The notes: generated from the letters alone by a model not told the origin. DNA of 64,000 bases from Calothrix sp. NIES-4105 (GCF_002368415.1 NZ_AP018290.1:9787717-9851716), one strand, 5' to 3'. Positions 52,615 to 62,703 are shown, counted from the first letter of the stretch. Made by a program: numbers and translations.

Positions 52615-53973
52615 TTACGATAAGCCGCGCGGATTGTTTATTTGGATTTGGTCGGTCAACTGGTATAGTTTTTGTTTGAGCGAAGCGTCTTTTTTGCGTA
52701 GCTGAGTAATTTTCTCGCAACTGTAGAGTACTGTAGTGTGGTCTTTGCCACCAAATTCTTCACCTATTCTAGGTAGACTTAAGTCTGTGTATTGACGCAT
52801 CAAATACATACCTATTTGACGTGCCCAGCTTATTTCCCGGCGCCGTGAGTTGCTTTTCATATCATCGATTGAAACATTAAAGGCATCAGCAACTACGGTT
52901 AAAATAGCTCCTGGTGTAGCGGCAATTTTTTCTCTAGGCTCTTCTAAAACAGGTGTAATATTTTCTACCGTCATTGGCAAACCCCAAATTGAAACATATG
53001 CCAACGCGCGTATCAAGGCGCCTTCGAGTTCACGAATGTTATTCGTATAATTTGATGCAATATACTCGATTACATCTCTAGGCAAACGAATATTATCATA
53101 CTCAGCTTTCTTGTGTAAAATTGCCATACGTGTTTCTAAGTCAGGTATTTGAATGTCGGCAATTAACCCCATCGAAAACCGTGAGCATAAGCGGTCTTGA
53201 AGCTGAGGAATTTGTTTAGGAGGACGGTCTGAAGCAATAACTACCTGTTTGCCTGCTTCATGTAAAGTATTAAACGTGTGAAAAAATTCTTCTTGAAAAC
53301 CCTCTTTTCCTTCGATAAACTGGATATCATCTACTAAAAGCACATCTGCAGTTCGGTAATGCTCGCGAAAGCTTTGCATTCCTGTATTTATCGCTGTAAT
53401 AAAGTCGTTGATAAACTTCTCGGTTGAAACATAGAAAATTTTCGAGCGCTTAATATCTAAACGGTAATGACCAATAGCTTGCATTAGGTGCGTTTTCCCC
53501 AAACCCACACCACCACACAAAAATAAAGGGTTAAATTCGCGTCCTGGTGACTCAGCGACAGCTAACGCTGCTGCGTGTGCCATCCGGTTATTGGCGCCAA
53601 CGACGAACCGAGAGAATAAATATTTGGGATTTAGGTTATTAGTTTTTGGACTATCTACAGTTAGGACAGGTGGTGCTGTTCTGACTTCCTGTGAAGCTTC
53701 ATTTTCATAGGAGTGAGAATCATCACCAGATATAATATAAATTTCTATATTATAACCTGCTATGTCACTCACAACATTGGCTATCGTCTTGATGTAATAT
53801 TTTTGCAGCCAGTTGCGCGCGAAAGGGTTTGGGGTGCGGATGAAGAGACAGTTATTTTCTAACCGTTCTGCGCTGGCTGTCTTTATCCAAGTTTCAAACG
53901 TGGGACGTGATAGTTCTAGCTGTAAACGAGCTAAAACTTGGCGCCACAGGTTGTCGTAAGAAATAGACATCAT
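52615..53973 (-). CDS. dnaA: Chromosomal replication initiator DnaA
   Basis: 452 residues. Domain I is at the N-terminus, followed by a short linker and the AAA+ domain with [16 protein letters not shown] and [12 protein letters not shown]. The C-terminal DNA-binding domain has the DnaA signature [15 protein letters not shown]. It opens oriC and loads DnaB. Two adjacent Met codons make the start ambiguous by one residue. The intergenic region after its stop holds the boxes it binds. Confidence 0.98.
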   Translation of the reverse strand: MMSISYDNLWRQVLARLQLELSRPTFETWIKTASAERLENNCLFIRTPNPFARNWLQKYYIKTIANVVSDIAGYNIEIYIISGDDSHSYENEASQEVRTAPPVLTVDSPKTNNLNPKYLFSRFVVGANNRMAHAAALAVAESPGREFNPLFLCGGVGLGKTHLMQAIGHYRLDIKRSKIFYVSTEKFINDFITAINTGMQSFREHYRTADVLLVDDIQFIEGKEGFQEEFFHTFNTLHEAGKQVVIASDRPPKQIPQLQDRLCSRFSMGLIADIQIPDLETRMAILHKKAEYDNIRLPRDVIEYIASNYTNNIRELEGALIRALAYVSIWGLPMTVENITPVLEEPREKIAATPGAILTVVADAFNVSIDDMKSNSRRREISWARQIGMYLMRQYTDLSLPRIGEEFGGKDHTTVLYSCEKITQLRKKDASLKQKLYQLTDQIQINNPRGLS

Positions 53974-54221
53974 CTACACCTTTGGATAAAGGTTTTAAGA
54001 GAGAAAATGTAAGAAGTACTTACAAATGTAAACAAAACGCTAACTATACGCTATACCTAGGACGTGTAGGCGTAAGTTTTAATCTTGACATCGACATGTC
54101 CCAGTAGGCAATATCCTAGCATTACTGACTCGCAATCGAGAAGCATATACATTAAAAGGCTCAAAGATACTTACCTAGAAACAAACTCAGTTTCCCATAG
54201 TTCAATATTGAGTAAGAGGAT

Positions 54222-55466
54222 ATGAATAAGCACCCTGACACAATCAAATCAATTATTATGTCTATCTATACAAAAAATTATCTGCGTTCTTTGTTGCTGT
54301 GCGGCGCCGCATATGTATCACTGAGTGGCTGTACCCAGCTTGCCAACAGTCTTAGCACTTCGAGAAATGCTCAAGGAACAACAGAACAGCCAACAGTTGC
54401 AGCATCACCACTTACTGCCGTTGCTCCACCAATTATTTCCGCAACTGGAGGTGATCCCAACTTTGTTGTTGGTGTAGTACAAAAAGTTGGACCTGCGGTA
54501 GTACGTATTGACTCATCGCGCACAGTGTCGCAAAGCCCAGAACAGTTAGAAGACCCATTTTTCCGACGTTTTTTTGGTGAAAACGCTCCTGAACCTCGTC
54601 AACGTGTCGAACGTGGTAGCGGTTCAGGGTTTATTATTAATGCGAACGGTCAAATATTAACGAATTCTCATGTGGTAGATGGTGCGGACTCGGTAACTAT
54701 TACGCTCAAAGATGGTCGAACTCTTAAAGGTAAGGTAATGGGTGAAGACCAAGTAACCGACGTTGCAGTAGTTCAAATCGAAGCGAATAATTTACCAACG
54801 GTAGCATTAGGTAATTCTGAGAAACTACAACCGGGTGAAGCTGTTATTGCTATTGGGAACCCCCTTGGCTTAAATAATACGGTTACTTCTGGAATACTTA
54901 GCGCTACTGGTCGCTCGAGCAGTGATATTGGCGCCACCGATAAGCGCGTTGATTATATTCAAACTGATGCGGCAATTAATCCAGGAAATTCGGGTGGTCC
55001 TTTACTTAATGCGCGCGGCGAAGTTATTGGAATGAATACAGCTATTATTAAGGGCGCCCAAGGTTTAGGATTTGCAATTCCGATTAATACAGCACAACGT
55101 ATAGCACAAGAACTAATTACTAAGGGTAGGGTTGACCACCCATATTTAGGTATTCAAATGGTGACTCTCACCCCAGAAATTCGCGAACGAGTTAATGCAC
55201 GATTAGGTATTAATTTATCAACTGATAAAGGTGTTTTACTAATTGACATTGTTCCTCGCTCACCCGCAGCAGCAGCAGGTCTTAGAGCCGGTGACGTAAT
55301 TCAATCAATTAATAATCAACCAGTAAGTAAAATAGAAGAAGTTCAAAAAATTGTTGAAGGCAGTAAAATAGGAAGTCCGTTACAAGTACAAGTTCAGCGT
55401 AACAATCAAGTTACCCAAGTCGCTGTCAGTCCCGCTGCTTTTCCCGTGCAACAAGCTAGAAATTGA
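54222..55466 (+). CDS. HtrA/Deg-family serine protease, lipoprotein-like signal
   Basis: 414 residues. The N-terminal signal ends in SLSGC, which looks like a lipobox. The trypsin-like domain has [10 protein letters not shown] (His), VTDVAVVQI (Asp) and [11 protein letters not shown] (Ser). One PDZ domain follows (about 315-400, [18 protein letters not shown]). It degrades or refolds damaged envelope proteins, like cyanobacterial HhoA/HhoB/HtrA. ATG 54222 follows an AGAGGA sequence very closely; ATG 54258 is an alternative. Confidence 0.93.
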   Translation: MNKHPDTIKSIIMSIYTKNYLRSLLLCGAAYVSLSGCTQLANSLSTSRNAQGTTEQPTVAASPLTAVAPPIISATGGDPNFVVGVVQKVGPAVVRIDSSRTVSQSPEQLEDPFFRRFFGENAPEPRQRVERGSGSGFIINANGQILTNSHVVDGADSVTITLKDGRTLKGKVMGEDQVTDVAVVQIEANNLPTVALGNSEKLQPGEAVIAIGNPLGLNNTVTSGILSATGRSSSDIGATDKRVDYIQTDAAINPGNSGGPLLNARGEVIGMNTAIIKGAQGLGFAIPINTAQRIAQELITKGRVDHPYLGIQMVTLTPEIRERVNARLGINLSTDKGVLLIDIVPRSPAAAAGLRAGDVIQSINNQPVSKIEEVQKIVEGSKIGSPLQVQVQRNNQVTQVAVSPAAFPVQQARN

Positions 55467-55536
55467 TCCCCCCCTAACCCCCCCGCGTGGAAGGCTGCCG
55501 TGTACACACATCTTTAATAACCCCTTCTTTTCCCCC

Positions 55537-55658
55537 CTTTGTGCCCTTTGTGTTCTTTGTGGTTTATCTTTTTAAAGAACCACAAAGGCACAAAGGACAC
55601 AAAGAAAGAGAAGAAAGAGAAGAAAGAGAAGAAAGAGAAGAAAGAGAAGAAAAAGAGA
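55537..55658. repeat. ACAAAGG inverted repeat plus GAAAGAGAA tandem repeat
   Basis: CTTTGTGCCCTTTGTGTTCT and following (55537-55564) is mirrored by AACCACAAAGGCACAAAGGA and following (55578-55604). A 9-bp tandem GAAAGAGAA repeat runs on from there to about 55658. The open frame across it (55487-55747) has only repeat-derived Glu/Arg residues and is not a gene. The family is related to 8521-8590. Confidence 0.75.
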
Positions 55659-55822
55659 CTTGTGTGTACACTGTTGCCGCGTGGAAGGGGGAGAACAAGA
55701 GGGTACTAAAGTCCCCTTACCAAGGGGAGTTGGGGGGATCAAATTAGACGAAAATCTAATTTATTTTTCATCAAAATATCTTTATTAAGGTGTATATCTA
55801 AAGTTTTAAGGAGTTTATTAAG

Positions 55823-56383
55823 ATGAGCGAGTCTTTACCAGTTATTAAATTAGGTAATCCAACTTTACGTCAATCATCGTCTTTCATTACGAATGTTAAA
55901 GATGCTCACATTCAAAAACTAATTAATGATTTAATGATAACCGTTAAAGAAACAAACGGCGTTGGCATTGCGGCGCCTCAAGTTGCAGAATTGCATCGTT
56001 TGTTTATTGTGGCTTCTCGTCCTAACCCTCGGTATCCAAATGCTCCATTAATGGAACCAATCGCTATGATTAATCCCAAAATAATCGAGCATTCTATGGA
56101 AACTGTAAAAGGTTGGGAAGGCTGTTTGAGCGTTCCTGGTATTCGAGGTAAGGTTCCTAGATATCAATCTATTATTGTGGAATATACGGATATAAATGGT
56201 GATTTAAAAAATGTACAGCTAGTAGATTTTGTCGCGCGTATTTTTCAACACGAGTATGACCATCTCGATGGCGTCGTCTTTATAGACCGTGTGGAAAGCA
56301 CAAAAGATCTAATATCGGAAGAAGAGTATCAGAAACTACAGAATTATAATGCTACATCATTCCAAAATAATTCTCAAAAGTAA
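55823..56383 (+). CDS. def: Peptide deformylase
   Basis: 186 residues. It removes the N-formyl group from nascent proteins. All three metal-site motifs are present: GVGIAAPQVA, GWEGCLSVPG (Cys ligand) and QHEYDHLDG (two His ligands and catalytic Glu). ATG 55823 follows AAGGAG by 10 bases. Complete and probably active. Confidence 0.96.
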   Translation: MSESLPVIKLGNPTLRQSSSFITNVKDAHIQKLINDLMITVKETNGVGIAAPQVAELHRLFIVASRPNPRYPNAPLMEPIAMINPKIIEHSMETVKGWEGCLSVPGIRGKVPRYQSIIVEYTDINGDLKNVQLVDFVARIFQHEYDHLDGVVFIDRVESTKDLISEEEYQKLQNYNATSFQNNSQK

Positions 56384-56463
56384 TGACAATTACAGACTTA
56401 TTAAGCTACACTTAATAAGTTGTTAACCTAATTAAATACAGGGTTGTCGGGTAATAGCGTAAA

Positions 56464-57708
56464 ATGACACAAACCATTAGTAGTCGCGAATTGAGTTATC
56501 AGAGAGATAGACCTCCTGATGTAGTCTCAATGGAGGTGCAAAGCGATGAATCTTATCAAACCATACAAAAAGAGGCACAGGCAGTGCAGCAAGGTGTGGC
56601 AGGGTTGGAAATAGTTCATGTAACAGCGGAACGAATCAGAATTCGTGCGAATGACAGTGGTACAGAACTGTTACGTGTATTGGTAGAAGAGTTAGGACGA
56701 TTGAAAGGAATAAAGCAAGTCACCTGGAACGAGGAAACGCGAAATTTAGTAATTGCGTTTGACAAAGAGGTGCTACCGCAGTCGCAGCTATTAGAAATCT
56801 TAAAGGAACACGGCATTAGTCGTTTGACTGAAGCTAATAATAAAGTAGACCCCTTCGCAGCATGGAAGTCTGCTGAATTTTGGAAAGAGCAAGGGATCGA
56901 CTTAATACCTCTACTCACAGGTTTAGCCATTACTTCGAGACTTGGAGTCACTGGTTTAGCATCGATTCCAATTTGTATGTTGACATCAGATGTAACTAGG
57001 CGTACAATAAGTAGTTTCCGAGAAGCTTTAAAAGCTGAAGCTACAGAAAATAAAAGCGAAGGTAAATCAACCAATCGTACATCTCAACCTTTGGTGTCAA
57101 AAGTGGACAAAACATCTACTATTGAACGGAAGAGTCTTAACGATGTTGTACGCAAGGCAGATGAATTCAATATTCAGACTGCTAGCATAGATTACAGCAT
57201 TGTGCATTCGATTCCAGGAAGAATTCGATTCAACGTACCTCGAATAGGCAAAGATAAAGCTTACGCGCGGCGCCTAGAGAAAATGTTGAATGCTGAATCT
57301 TACGCAACCAATGTGCGACTAAAAACTGACGCAGCATCAATCGCAATTTCATATCAACCAGCATCATTAGATGTGTCTTATTGGGTCGATTTGATTCAGT
57401 CGGCTTCAGAAGCGCTTAGTGTAGTTCCAACTGTAGTTTCAACTTCAGCTGAAACTAAAAAAACAGTTGAACAGCAAATAGAAAACAAAATTGACAATAA
57501 AAATATAGCGCTGTCGCAACCGTCTTCCTGTGAACCAGAAGTTGCCACCCAGTCGGTAAATCAGTCACACAATAGGATAAGTCAGCAAGCTACATCCGAA
57601 GCAACGAACGGAGCAACAAGCGACGGATTAAGCAGTTTGATTGCTGATCTAAAGCCACCTTTCATTAACGTTTTAATAGACGTAGTAGCTCATTTTCCGA
57701 TTAATTAG
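56464..57708 (+). CDS. Protein with two HMA_2-type domains and a membrane segment
   Basis: 414 residues. Residues about 48-120 and 240-300 (IVHSIPGRIRFNVPRIGKD) are HMA_2-like ferredoxin folds, relatives of heavy-metal-binding domains but without the CxxC pair. A hydrophobic stretch (IDLIPLLTGLAITSRLGVTG) lies between them. The C-terminus is Ser/Thr/Gln-rich. It is first in a cluster with a P-type ATPase and two related proteins and may be a docking subunit or regulator of that transporter. Confidence 0.75.
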   Translation: MTQTISSRELSYQRDRPPDVVSMEVQSDESYQTIQKEAQAVQQGVAGLEIVHVTAERIRIRANDSGTELLRVLVEELGRLKGIKQVTWNEETRNLVIAFDKEVLPQSQLLEILKEHGISRLTEANNKVDPFAAWKSAEFWKEQGIDLIPLLTGLAITSRLGVTGLASIPICMLTSDVTRRTISSFREALKAEATENKSEGKSTNRTSQPLVSKVDKTSTIERKSLNDVVRKADEFNIQTASIDYSIVHSIPGRIRFNVPRIGKDKAYARRLEKMLNAESYATNVRLKTDAASIAISYQPASLDVSYWVDLIQSASEALSVVPTVVSTSAETKKTVEQQIENKIDNKNIALSQPSSCEPEVATQSVNQSHNRISQQATSEATNGATSDGLSSLIADLKPPFINVLIDVVAHFPIN

Positions 57709-58083
57709 CTTTAATTTAAACTTCACTAACCCAAGAACAAATCAGAAATGGCAGGTTTGTACTTTTTCAAAGTTCGATTACACGACATCTCAAGGCTTCT
57801 GCTTTGAGGGAAATCGAATATATTCGCGTTATTTTTACAATTCAATACGACAACTAAATACGACTAGTTTGATTGAGTCCCAAGTAAGTATAGCTGAGAA
57901 ATCAGCGATTTATACTGCTTCCAATTGTCGTCCAAAATCTATCCTCGCTGGATAGATGATAATTTATTTTCGTTGCTGTTTGTTATTAACCAAATCTAAA
58001 CCGCGCGCTTCCGTTGCGATTAGCCATTGGTTTATAACATGCGGTCAAACTGTTCACCCAATTTTTATGCGAGTAATAGAGCA
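57709..58083. other. Gap before the P-type ATPase
   Basis: 375 bases. A small hairpin CTCAAGGCTTCTGCTTTGAG lies at about 57790-57809. The ATPase open frame begins at TTG 58027, so part of this gap could be coding if an earlier start is used. Confidence 0.4.
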
Positions 58084-60321
58084 ATGGTTCAAGCAAAGAT
58101 ACTACCCTCCACCGTTCAATCATTGAACGTAACGGTTCAGGGGGCGCCGGATGACCGTTTACAATCTGGAAAAGTAACTTTAGTTCAAAATTCGACCAAT
58201 TCGCGACGGCTGAGAGTATATTACAGTGTTGTCCATGAAACTCCAGGAAGACTGCGCTTACGAGTTCCATATCTAAAAGAAGATGCAGAATACGCGCAAA
58301 GATTGCTGAGTTTAATTGAGGCAGATAAATATGTGACAAGCGTTCGGATAAAGCCAGCAGCAGCATCGCTAACTGTAACTTACGAACCGAACTTTGGAAA
58401 TGCAGCTTTGATGCGCGCGCACATTGGTCATATAATCCAAGCTGCTACTGATGTTGCTGTTCTCAAGACCAAAAAAGCTTTACCGAAAGAAGAAGAAAGC
58501 AAAATTCCAAGCTGGAAGTTTTCACTCCTCTCGGCAACTCTAGCTGTTCTAGGTGGACCTCTAGGCTTATCAATATCACCGCTATTAACCGCTTCAACCA
58601 TTGCTTTAGCGACATTACCAGTAGCCAAGCGCGCGTTTTCAGCAATCTACAACGAGCGTAAATTCAATATTGAATTTCTCGATTTTATGGCAATTGCCAT
58701 AACTACCGTGCAAGGTCAATTTCTGACCCCAGCGCTAATGCTTGGGTTGATTGAAATTGGAGAGAATATTCGTGACCGTACCGCGCGTTCCTCTGCACAG
58801 CAAACTCTCGACTTACTCGCATCGTTAGGGCAATTTGCGTGGGTAGAACGTGATGGTGAAAAGGTACAAATTCCGATTGAAGAAGTAGAGAAGGGTGACA
58901 CCGTTATTGTTTATCCTGGTGAACAAGTACCTGTAGACGGTACAATCTTACGTGGTCAAGCTTTATTCGATGAGCAAAAGCTTACAGGTGAGTCAATGCC
59001 TGTAAATAAGCGTGAAGGACAAACTGTTTACGCATCAAGCTTAGTTCGTGAAGGGCAAATATATATTGTGGCAGAGCGCGTAGGAAATGATACTTGCGTA
59101 GGTAAGAGTATCGAGCTTATGCAACAGGCGCCTGTTCACGATACCCGTATGGAGAATTACGCAGCGAAAATAGCAGAAAAAGCAGTTGTACCAACTTTAT
59201 TACTTAGTGGCACAGTATTTGCACTGACGAGAAACCCAGCGCGCGCTGCTAGTATTCTCACGCTTGATTTTGCAACAGGTATTCGTGTATGCGTCCCCAC
59301 AACAGTTTTAGCAGCACTTACATACGCAGCACGTCGAGGTATTTTAATTCGCAGTGGACGCGCGTTAGAACAGCTAGCAAGCGTTGATACAATAGTATTT
59401 GATAAAACAGGTACTTTAACAAAAGGTGAAATTGGTGTCACTCAAGTTAGAAGTTTTAATCCAGAAGTATCAGCCAATTATGTACTTGCTTTAGCTGCAA
59501 CTGCCGAAATGCGTTTAACACACCCTGTTGCGGAAGCAGTAGTTCGTCACGCAGAACAAGAGCAAATAGATTTTCTCACCCGTGAAAAGTGGGAATATCA
59601 ACTTGGTTTGGGCGTAGAAGCTATTATTGACGGAAAACTAGTATATGTAGGCAGCGAGCGTTTCTTACGTCAAGAAGATGTTGATATGTCAGCACTTGAC
59701 GCTTTAGAAGAACGTCCAGCATCTGCAATATTTGTTGCTACAAATGGAGAATTACAGGGTATAATAGAACATAGTGATGTAGTTCGTCCTGAAAGCAAAA
59801 AAGTAGTTCAATCGCTGTTAACAGTTGAAGGTATAGATGTTCACATGCTTACCGGAGACAATAAACGGACGGCAAGTGCTGTAGCAGCAGAATTAGGCAT
59901 TTCTCCGAAAAATACCCATGCCGAAGCATTCCCAGAGCAGAAAGCCGATGTAGTTCGGCAGTTGCACTCGTCTGGTAAAACAGTCGCATTCGTTGGTGAT
60001 GGGGTCAACGACTCACCCGCATTAGCATACGCGGATGTTTCGGTGTCCTTCGCTAACGGTTCCGATATTGCGCGCGAGACAGCAGACTTAGTGTTAATGA
60101 ATAACGACTTGCAAGGTTTACTCGAAGCCATCGAAGTCGCTCGTAAAGCCAAGCAATTAATTCAGCAAAACACAAGTATCATCGCCGTACCCAACCTTGC
60201 AGCTTTGGTAGTAGCTGCAATATTTGGACTTAACCCCCTAACAGCCACTGTTGTAAACAATGGTTCAACAGTTGTTGCAGGTGTTAATGCCTTACGTCCA
60301 ATGCTTAAGAGTGCTGAGTAA
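58084..60321 (+). CDS. P1B-like P-type ATPase with HMA_2 domain, no CPC motif
   Basis: About 745 residues from ATG 58084; TTG 58027 or ATG 58039 are possible earlier starts. An N-terminal HMA_2 domain (VVHETPGRLRLRVPYLKED) has no CxxC. The catalytic core is complete: LTGES, FDKTGTLTKGE, MLTGDNKRT and GDGVNDSPALA. In the sixth membrane helix the usual Cys-Pro-Cys site aligns with Phe-Ala-Thr (LDFATGIRVCVPTT), so this is not a standard copper or zinc pump. The transported ion is unknown. Flanked by HMA_2 and DUF5132 genes on the same strand. Confidence 0.87.
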   Translation: MVQAKILPSTVQSLNVTVQGAPDDRLQSGKVTLVQNSTNSRRLRVYYSVVHETPGRLRLRVPYLKEDAEYAQRLLSLIEADKYVTSVRIKPAAASLTVTYEPNFGNAALMRAHIGHIIQAATDVAVLKTKKALPKEEESKIPSWKFSLLSATLAVLGGPLGLSISPLLTASTIALATLPVAKRAFSAIYNERKFNIEFLDFMAIAITTVQGQFLTPALMLGLIEIGENIRDRTARSSAQQTLDLLASLGQFAWVERDGEKVQIPIEEVEKGDTVIVYPGEQVPVDGTILRGQALFDEQKLTGESMPVNKREGQTVYASSLVREGQIYIVAERVGNDTCVGKSIELMQQAPVHDTRMENYAAKIAEKAVVPTLLLSGTVFALTRNPARAASILTLDFATGIRVCVPTTVLAALTYAARRGILIRSGRALEQLASVDTIVFDKTGTLTKGEIGVTQVRSFNPEVSANYVLALAATAEMRLTHPVAEAVVRHAEQEQIDFLTREKWEYQLGLGVEAIIDGKLVYVGSERFLRQEDVDMSALDALEERPASAIFVATNGELQGIIEHSDVVRPESKKVVQSLLTVEGIDVHMLTGDNKRTASAVAAELGISPKNTHAEAFPEQKADVVRQLHSSGKTVAFVGDGVNDSPALAYADVSVSFANGSDIARETADLVLMNNDLQGLLEAIEVARKAKQLIQQNTSIIAVPNLAALVVAAIFGLNPLTATVVNNGSTVVAGVNALRPMLKSAE

Positions 60322-60340
60322 TGAGTGCTGAGTTCTGAGT

Positions 60341-60406
60341 GTAGAGACGTAACATGTTACGTCTGTGCTGAGTTCTAAGTGTAGAGACGTAACATGTTAC
60401 GTCTGT
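60341..60406. repeat. Two tandem TGTAGAGAC-family palindromes
   Basis: GTAGAGACGTAACATGTTAC then GTCTGT occurs at 60341-60366 and again at 60381-60406, separated by a GCTGAGT heptamer. GCTGAGT heptamers also precede them from 60310. This follows the P-ATPase stop. Confidence 0.65.
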
Positions 60407-60517
60407 ACGAGTGCAAAGTTCATTTAATCAGCATTTAGAGAGATGAAATAGTTGTTTCAACGACTATACACTAGAAAACTTTATCACAATTTATAAATCG
60501 ATTGGAGGAAAATCGAA

Positions 60518-60823
60518 ATGGCTAAAATCACAGATTTCGTTGAAGATGCAGGCGCCCCTGGAATTATCGCTGGTATTGGTGCAGTATTACTGGCGCCCGT
60601 AGTTATTCCAGTAGTAGCAAACGTAGGTAAACCCATTGCTAAAACCTTAATCAAAGGTGGCATCGTACTGTACGAAAAAAGCAAAGGCGCCTTTGCAGAA
60701 CTCGGCGAAACTTGGGAAGACATGGTAGCTGAAGCAAGAGCAGAAATTGCAGACGATAAACAACTCCCTGCTTTTGAAGCAAGTGGTCATCCCGAAAATA
60801 CACACGACCACGACCACGGTTAG
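60518..60823 (+). CDS. DUF5132 membrane protein with His-rich tail
   Basis: 101 residues. A glycine/alanine-rich hydrophobic segment (GIIAGIGAVLLAPVVIPVVA) is followed by an amphipathic helix and the C-terminal HPENTHDHDHG. The His/Asp cluster suggests metal binding. DUF5132 proteins commonly sit beside HMA_2 proteins and P-type ATPases, as here. Three GGCGCC sites fall in this short gene. Confidence 0.8.
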   Translation: MAKITDFVEDAGAPGIIAGIGAVLLAPVVIPVVANVGKPIAKTLIKGGIVLYEKSKGAFAELGETWEDMVAEARAEIADDKQLPAFEASGHPENTHDHDHG

Positions 60824-60900
60824 GTAAAAGGGTAAAGGGGAAAATCTCTTCCCCTCGCCTTTGTCTCATTTCTTAATATTAAAAAATGTAACAGCGTGTT

Positions 60901-60928
60901 GTAGAGACGCGAAATTTCGCGTCTCTAC
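60901..60928. repeat. GTAGAGACGCGAAATTTCGC palindrome
   Basis: A perfect 28-bp palindrome (GTAGAGACGCGAAA/TTTCGCGTCTCTAC) of the TGTAGAGAC family. A GTAAGGTGGGCA-type palindrome follows at 60946-60970. Confidence 0.7.
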
Positions 60929-61020
60929 ATTTATCAAAAATTAAAGTAAGGTGGGCATTGCCCACCATACGTATAATTCATTTTTATATCAAACAAAAAA
61001 TCATTATAGAGGGCAACACA

Positions 61021-61635
61021 GTGTCAAAAAACGGATTCGTCAACACAGCAAAACCAGCAAAAATAAAACAATCAAGACCTGTCAAACTCGACCAAACTCC
61101 CGTCTTAGATATTACTGCGAAAAACATTCAAAAAACACCTCAAATCACAGCAAAATTAGTTAGTGACACACCAGGAAGACTGCGCTTGCGAGTAGGCAAC
61201 AAACATCGCAAAGCAGAAGAAATGCAGCGTATTGCCAACGCATTACAGCATCCCAACATTAAACAAGTACGTACAAACGTTTCACAAGGCAGTATAACTA
61301 TTCAGCACGAAGGTGAAAATAGTTTAGAGAACGTACACACAGCACTTAAAGACATAGGAATAACCTTCGGAGATATTGGAGAAGGAAAATCCGAAGTAGC
61401 AAATGGAGTAGCAAGCTCAGTAATTGGTTTAAACAAGCGAGTCAAACAATCAACAGATGGAATAGTTGACCTGCGCTTTCTTTTTCCATTAGGACTAGGT
61501 TTTTTATCAATCCGCAAACTAATGCTCCAAGGATTGCAATTAGACATTATTCCTTGGTACGTACTAGCATGGTATTCATTCGATAGCTTTCTGAAATTGC
61601 ACGCTTCTAGCTTGGCAGCGAAAGAAGAACAATAA
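61021..61635 (+). CDS. HMA_2 domain membrane protein
   Basis: 204 residues from GTG 61021, preceded by AGAGGG at a proper distance. The longer frame from 60958 begins in a repeat and is less likely. Residues about 45-110 are an HMA_2 domain (VSDTPGRLRLRVGNKHRKAE). The C-terminal part has two hydrophobic segments (LRFLFPLGLGFLSIRKLM and DIIPWYVLAWYSFDSFL). It is the last gene of the HMA_2/ATPase/DUF5132 cluster and a likely membrane partner. Confidence 0.75.
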   Translation: MSKNGFVNTAKPAKIKQSRPVKLDQTPVLDITAKNIQKTPQITAKLVSDTPGRLRLRVGNKHRKAEEMQRIANALQHPNIKQVRTNVSQGSITIQHEGENSLENVHTALKDIGITFGDIGEGKSEVANGVASSVIGLNKRVKQSTDGIVDLRFLFPLGLGFLSIRKLMLQGLQLDIIPWYVLAWYSFDSFLKLHASSLAAKEEQ

Positions 61636-61661
61636 GTCAACTTATTAAACCTCTCCCCCAA

Positions 61662-61694
61662 CCCCTCTCCTACAAGGAGAGGGGAGCTTTTTTT
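61662..61694 (+). terminator. Intrinsic terminator of the HMA_2 cluster
   Basis: CCCCTCTCC and GGAGAGGGG form a perfect 9-bp stem around TACAA, followed by AGC and a run of seven T. It lies 27 bases after the stop codon. Confidence 0.85.
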
Positions 61695-61702
61695 ATTAAG
61701 GC

Positions 61703-61770
61703 GTAGGGTGCGTGACTGCAATGAAAAAAACCAGAACAAAAACGAATAATCTATACGCAGTCACGCACCA
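61703..61770. repeat. GTAGGGTGCGTGACTGC inverted repeat
   Basis: Arms GTAGGGTGCGTGACTGC and GCAGTCACGCACC flank a short centre. It is a second copy of the element inside the small-RNA array (22945-23015). Confidence 0.65.
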
Positions 61771-61861
61771 TCAACAAATTAAAATAACCCAATAAATAGG
61801 CGCCCCCGTAATCAATAACCATCATGTTAATATATCCGATATATAGATATCTTAGATTAAA

Positions 61862-62059
61862 ATGGGTAGAAAAAAGCTTGAACGCACAACTATGCTCGCA
61901 CGGGTTGCGTCCAGCACCCCGGAAAAAGTAAAGGAAATTGCTGCTAAACTAGGTTATATTTATGGCGAAGAAGGTTCTGCTGGACAACTTTTAGATGCTG
62001 TTGCCTCTGGGGAATTGATTCTTGTTCAACGTAGCAAAAATATTGAAACCTGTAGATAA
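61862..62059 (+). CDS. Small basic protein, possible ribbon-helix-helix regulator
   Basis: 65 residues, basic at the N-terminus (MGRKKLERTTMLARVASSTP), with one predicted helix pair (KVKEIAAKLGYIYGEEGSAG). The layout is compatible with a small DNA-binding antitoxin-like protein, but no partner toxin follows. I do not recognise the family. Confidence 0.55.
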   Translation: MGRKKLERTTMLARVASSTPEKVKEIAAKLGYIYGEEGSAGQLLDAVASGELILVQRSKNIETCR

Positions 62060-62118
62060 GTGATATACACTTATTTGATGAGGGAAAAAAATTAGCCCTC
62101 AAAAGCAGGTGTAAACAG

Positions 62119-62337
62119 TTGACTCAAGTAGAAGGCAATAACAGCGGTAGCGAACCGAAGCTTAACCCCGAAGACATAATTGTCTACGAACCAGTTTTTC
62201 CAGCAGGTTCCGAAGAAGAGGAAGAGGCAATCGGTTGGCTTGAAACCGATGTTAAAGGCGAAGAGGGAAGAGTTTTAGATAGCGATGACCTCCCTCCTGA
62301 ACTGCGGTCTACTGAACCACACTCGCCAAATGCCTAA
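62119..62337 (+). CDS. Small acidic hypothetical protein
   Basis: 72 residues, TTG start preceded by CAGGTG. Strongly acidic (GSEEEEEAIGWLETDVKGEE) and without hydrophobic segments, so probably disordered in part. A clear hairpin terminator follows. Function unknown. Confidence 0.55.
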   Translation: MTQVEGNNSGSEPKLNPEDIIVYEPVFPAGSEEEEEAIGWLETDVKGEEGRVLDSDDLPPELRSTEPHSPNA

Positions 62338-62349
62338 CAGTTAAAGTCC

Positions 62350-62379
62350 AAGCCTCAAGCCTTCTTGAGGCTTTCCTTA
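62350..62379 (+). terminator. Hairpin terminator
   Basis: AAGCCTCAAG and CTTGAGGCTT form a 10-bp perfect stem around CCTT, followed by TCCTT, 13 bases after the acidic protein stop. Confidence 0.75.
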
Positions 62380-62400
62380 CGTCCACTAGGTCTATAAATT

Positions 62401-62703
62401 ATGTTAATTCATCCAGATTATTTTCGTGTATTGTTGCGCCAAAATGGTAAGTGGATTTTAAAAAAATCACGAACTTTTTATAATCGACTTCCGATACAGG
62501 TCGATTTTGATGATTTGCAGTTGCTATATGGTATTTCCGAAAAGCAACTGACTAATGAATTATTTAATCTGGCGAACGGGGAAGCTGGCTATTACCTCGC
62601 GGACTTACGTCATAAACAGTATTATTATTGCGGCGTAGAGCCAATTAGCGTGAAAGCTAAATTGTTAGACTTAGGTATTGGGCGCCTAGACCCAGTAGCA
62701 TAA
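62401..62703 (+). CDS. Conserved hypothetical protein
   Basis: 100 residues with no recognised domain, mostly helix and strand (FDDLQLLYGISEKQLTNELF, GYYLADLRHKQYYYCGVEPI). It carries an in-frame GGCGCC site near its end and looks native. It lies 93 bases before the HigA-like antitoxin but is not a HigB toxin by sequence. Confidence 0.6.
   Translation: MLIHPDYFRVLLRQNGKWILKKSRTFYNRLPIQVDFDDLQLLYGISEKQLTNELFNLANGEAGYYLADLRHKQYYYCGVEPISVKAKLLDLGIGRLDPVA

Noticed and set aside
55487-55747. Open frame of 86 codons
   Set aside because: It lies entirely in an inverted repeat and a GAAAGAGAA tandem repeat, and the product is a run of Glu, Arg and Lys.
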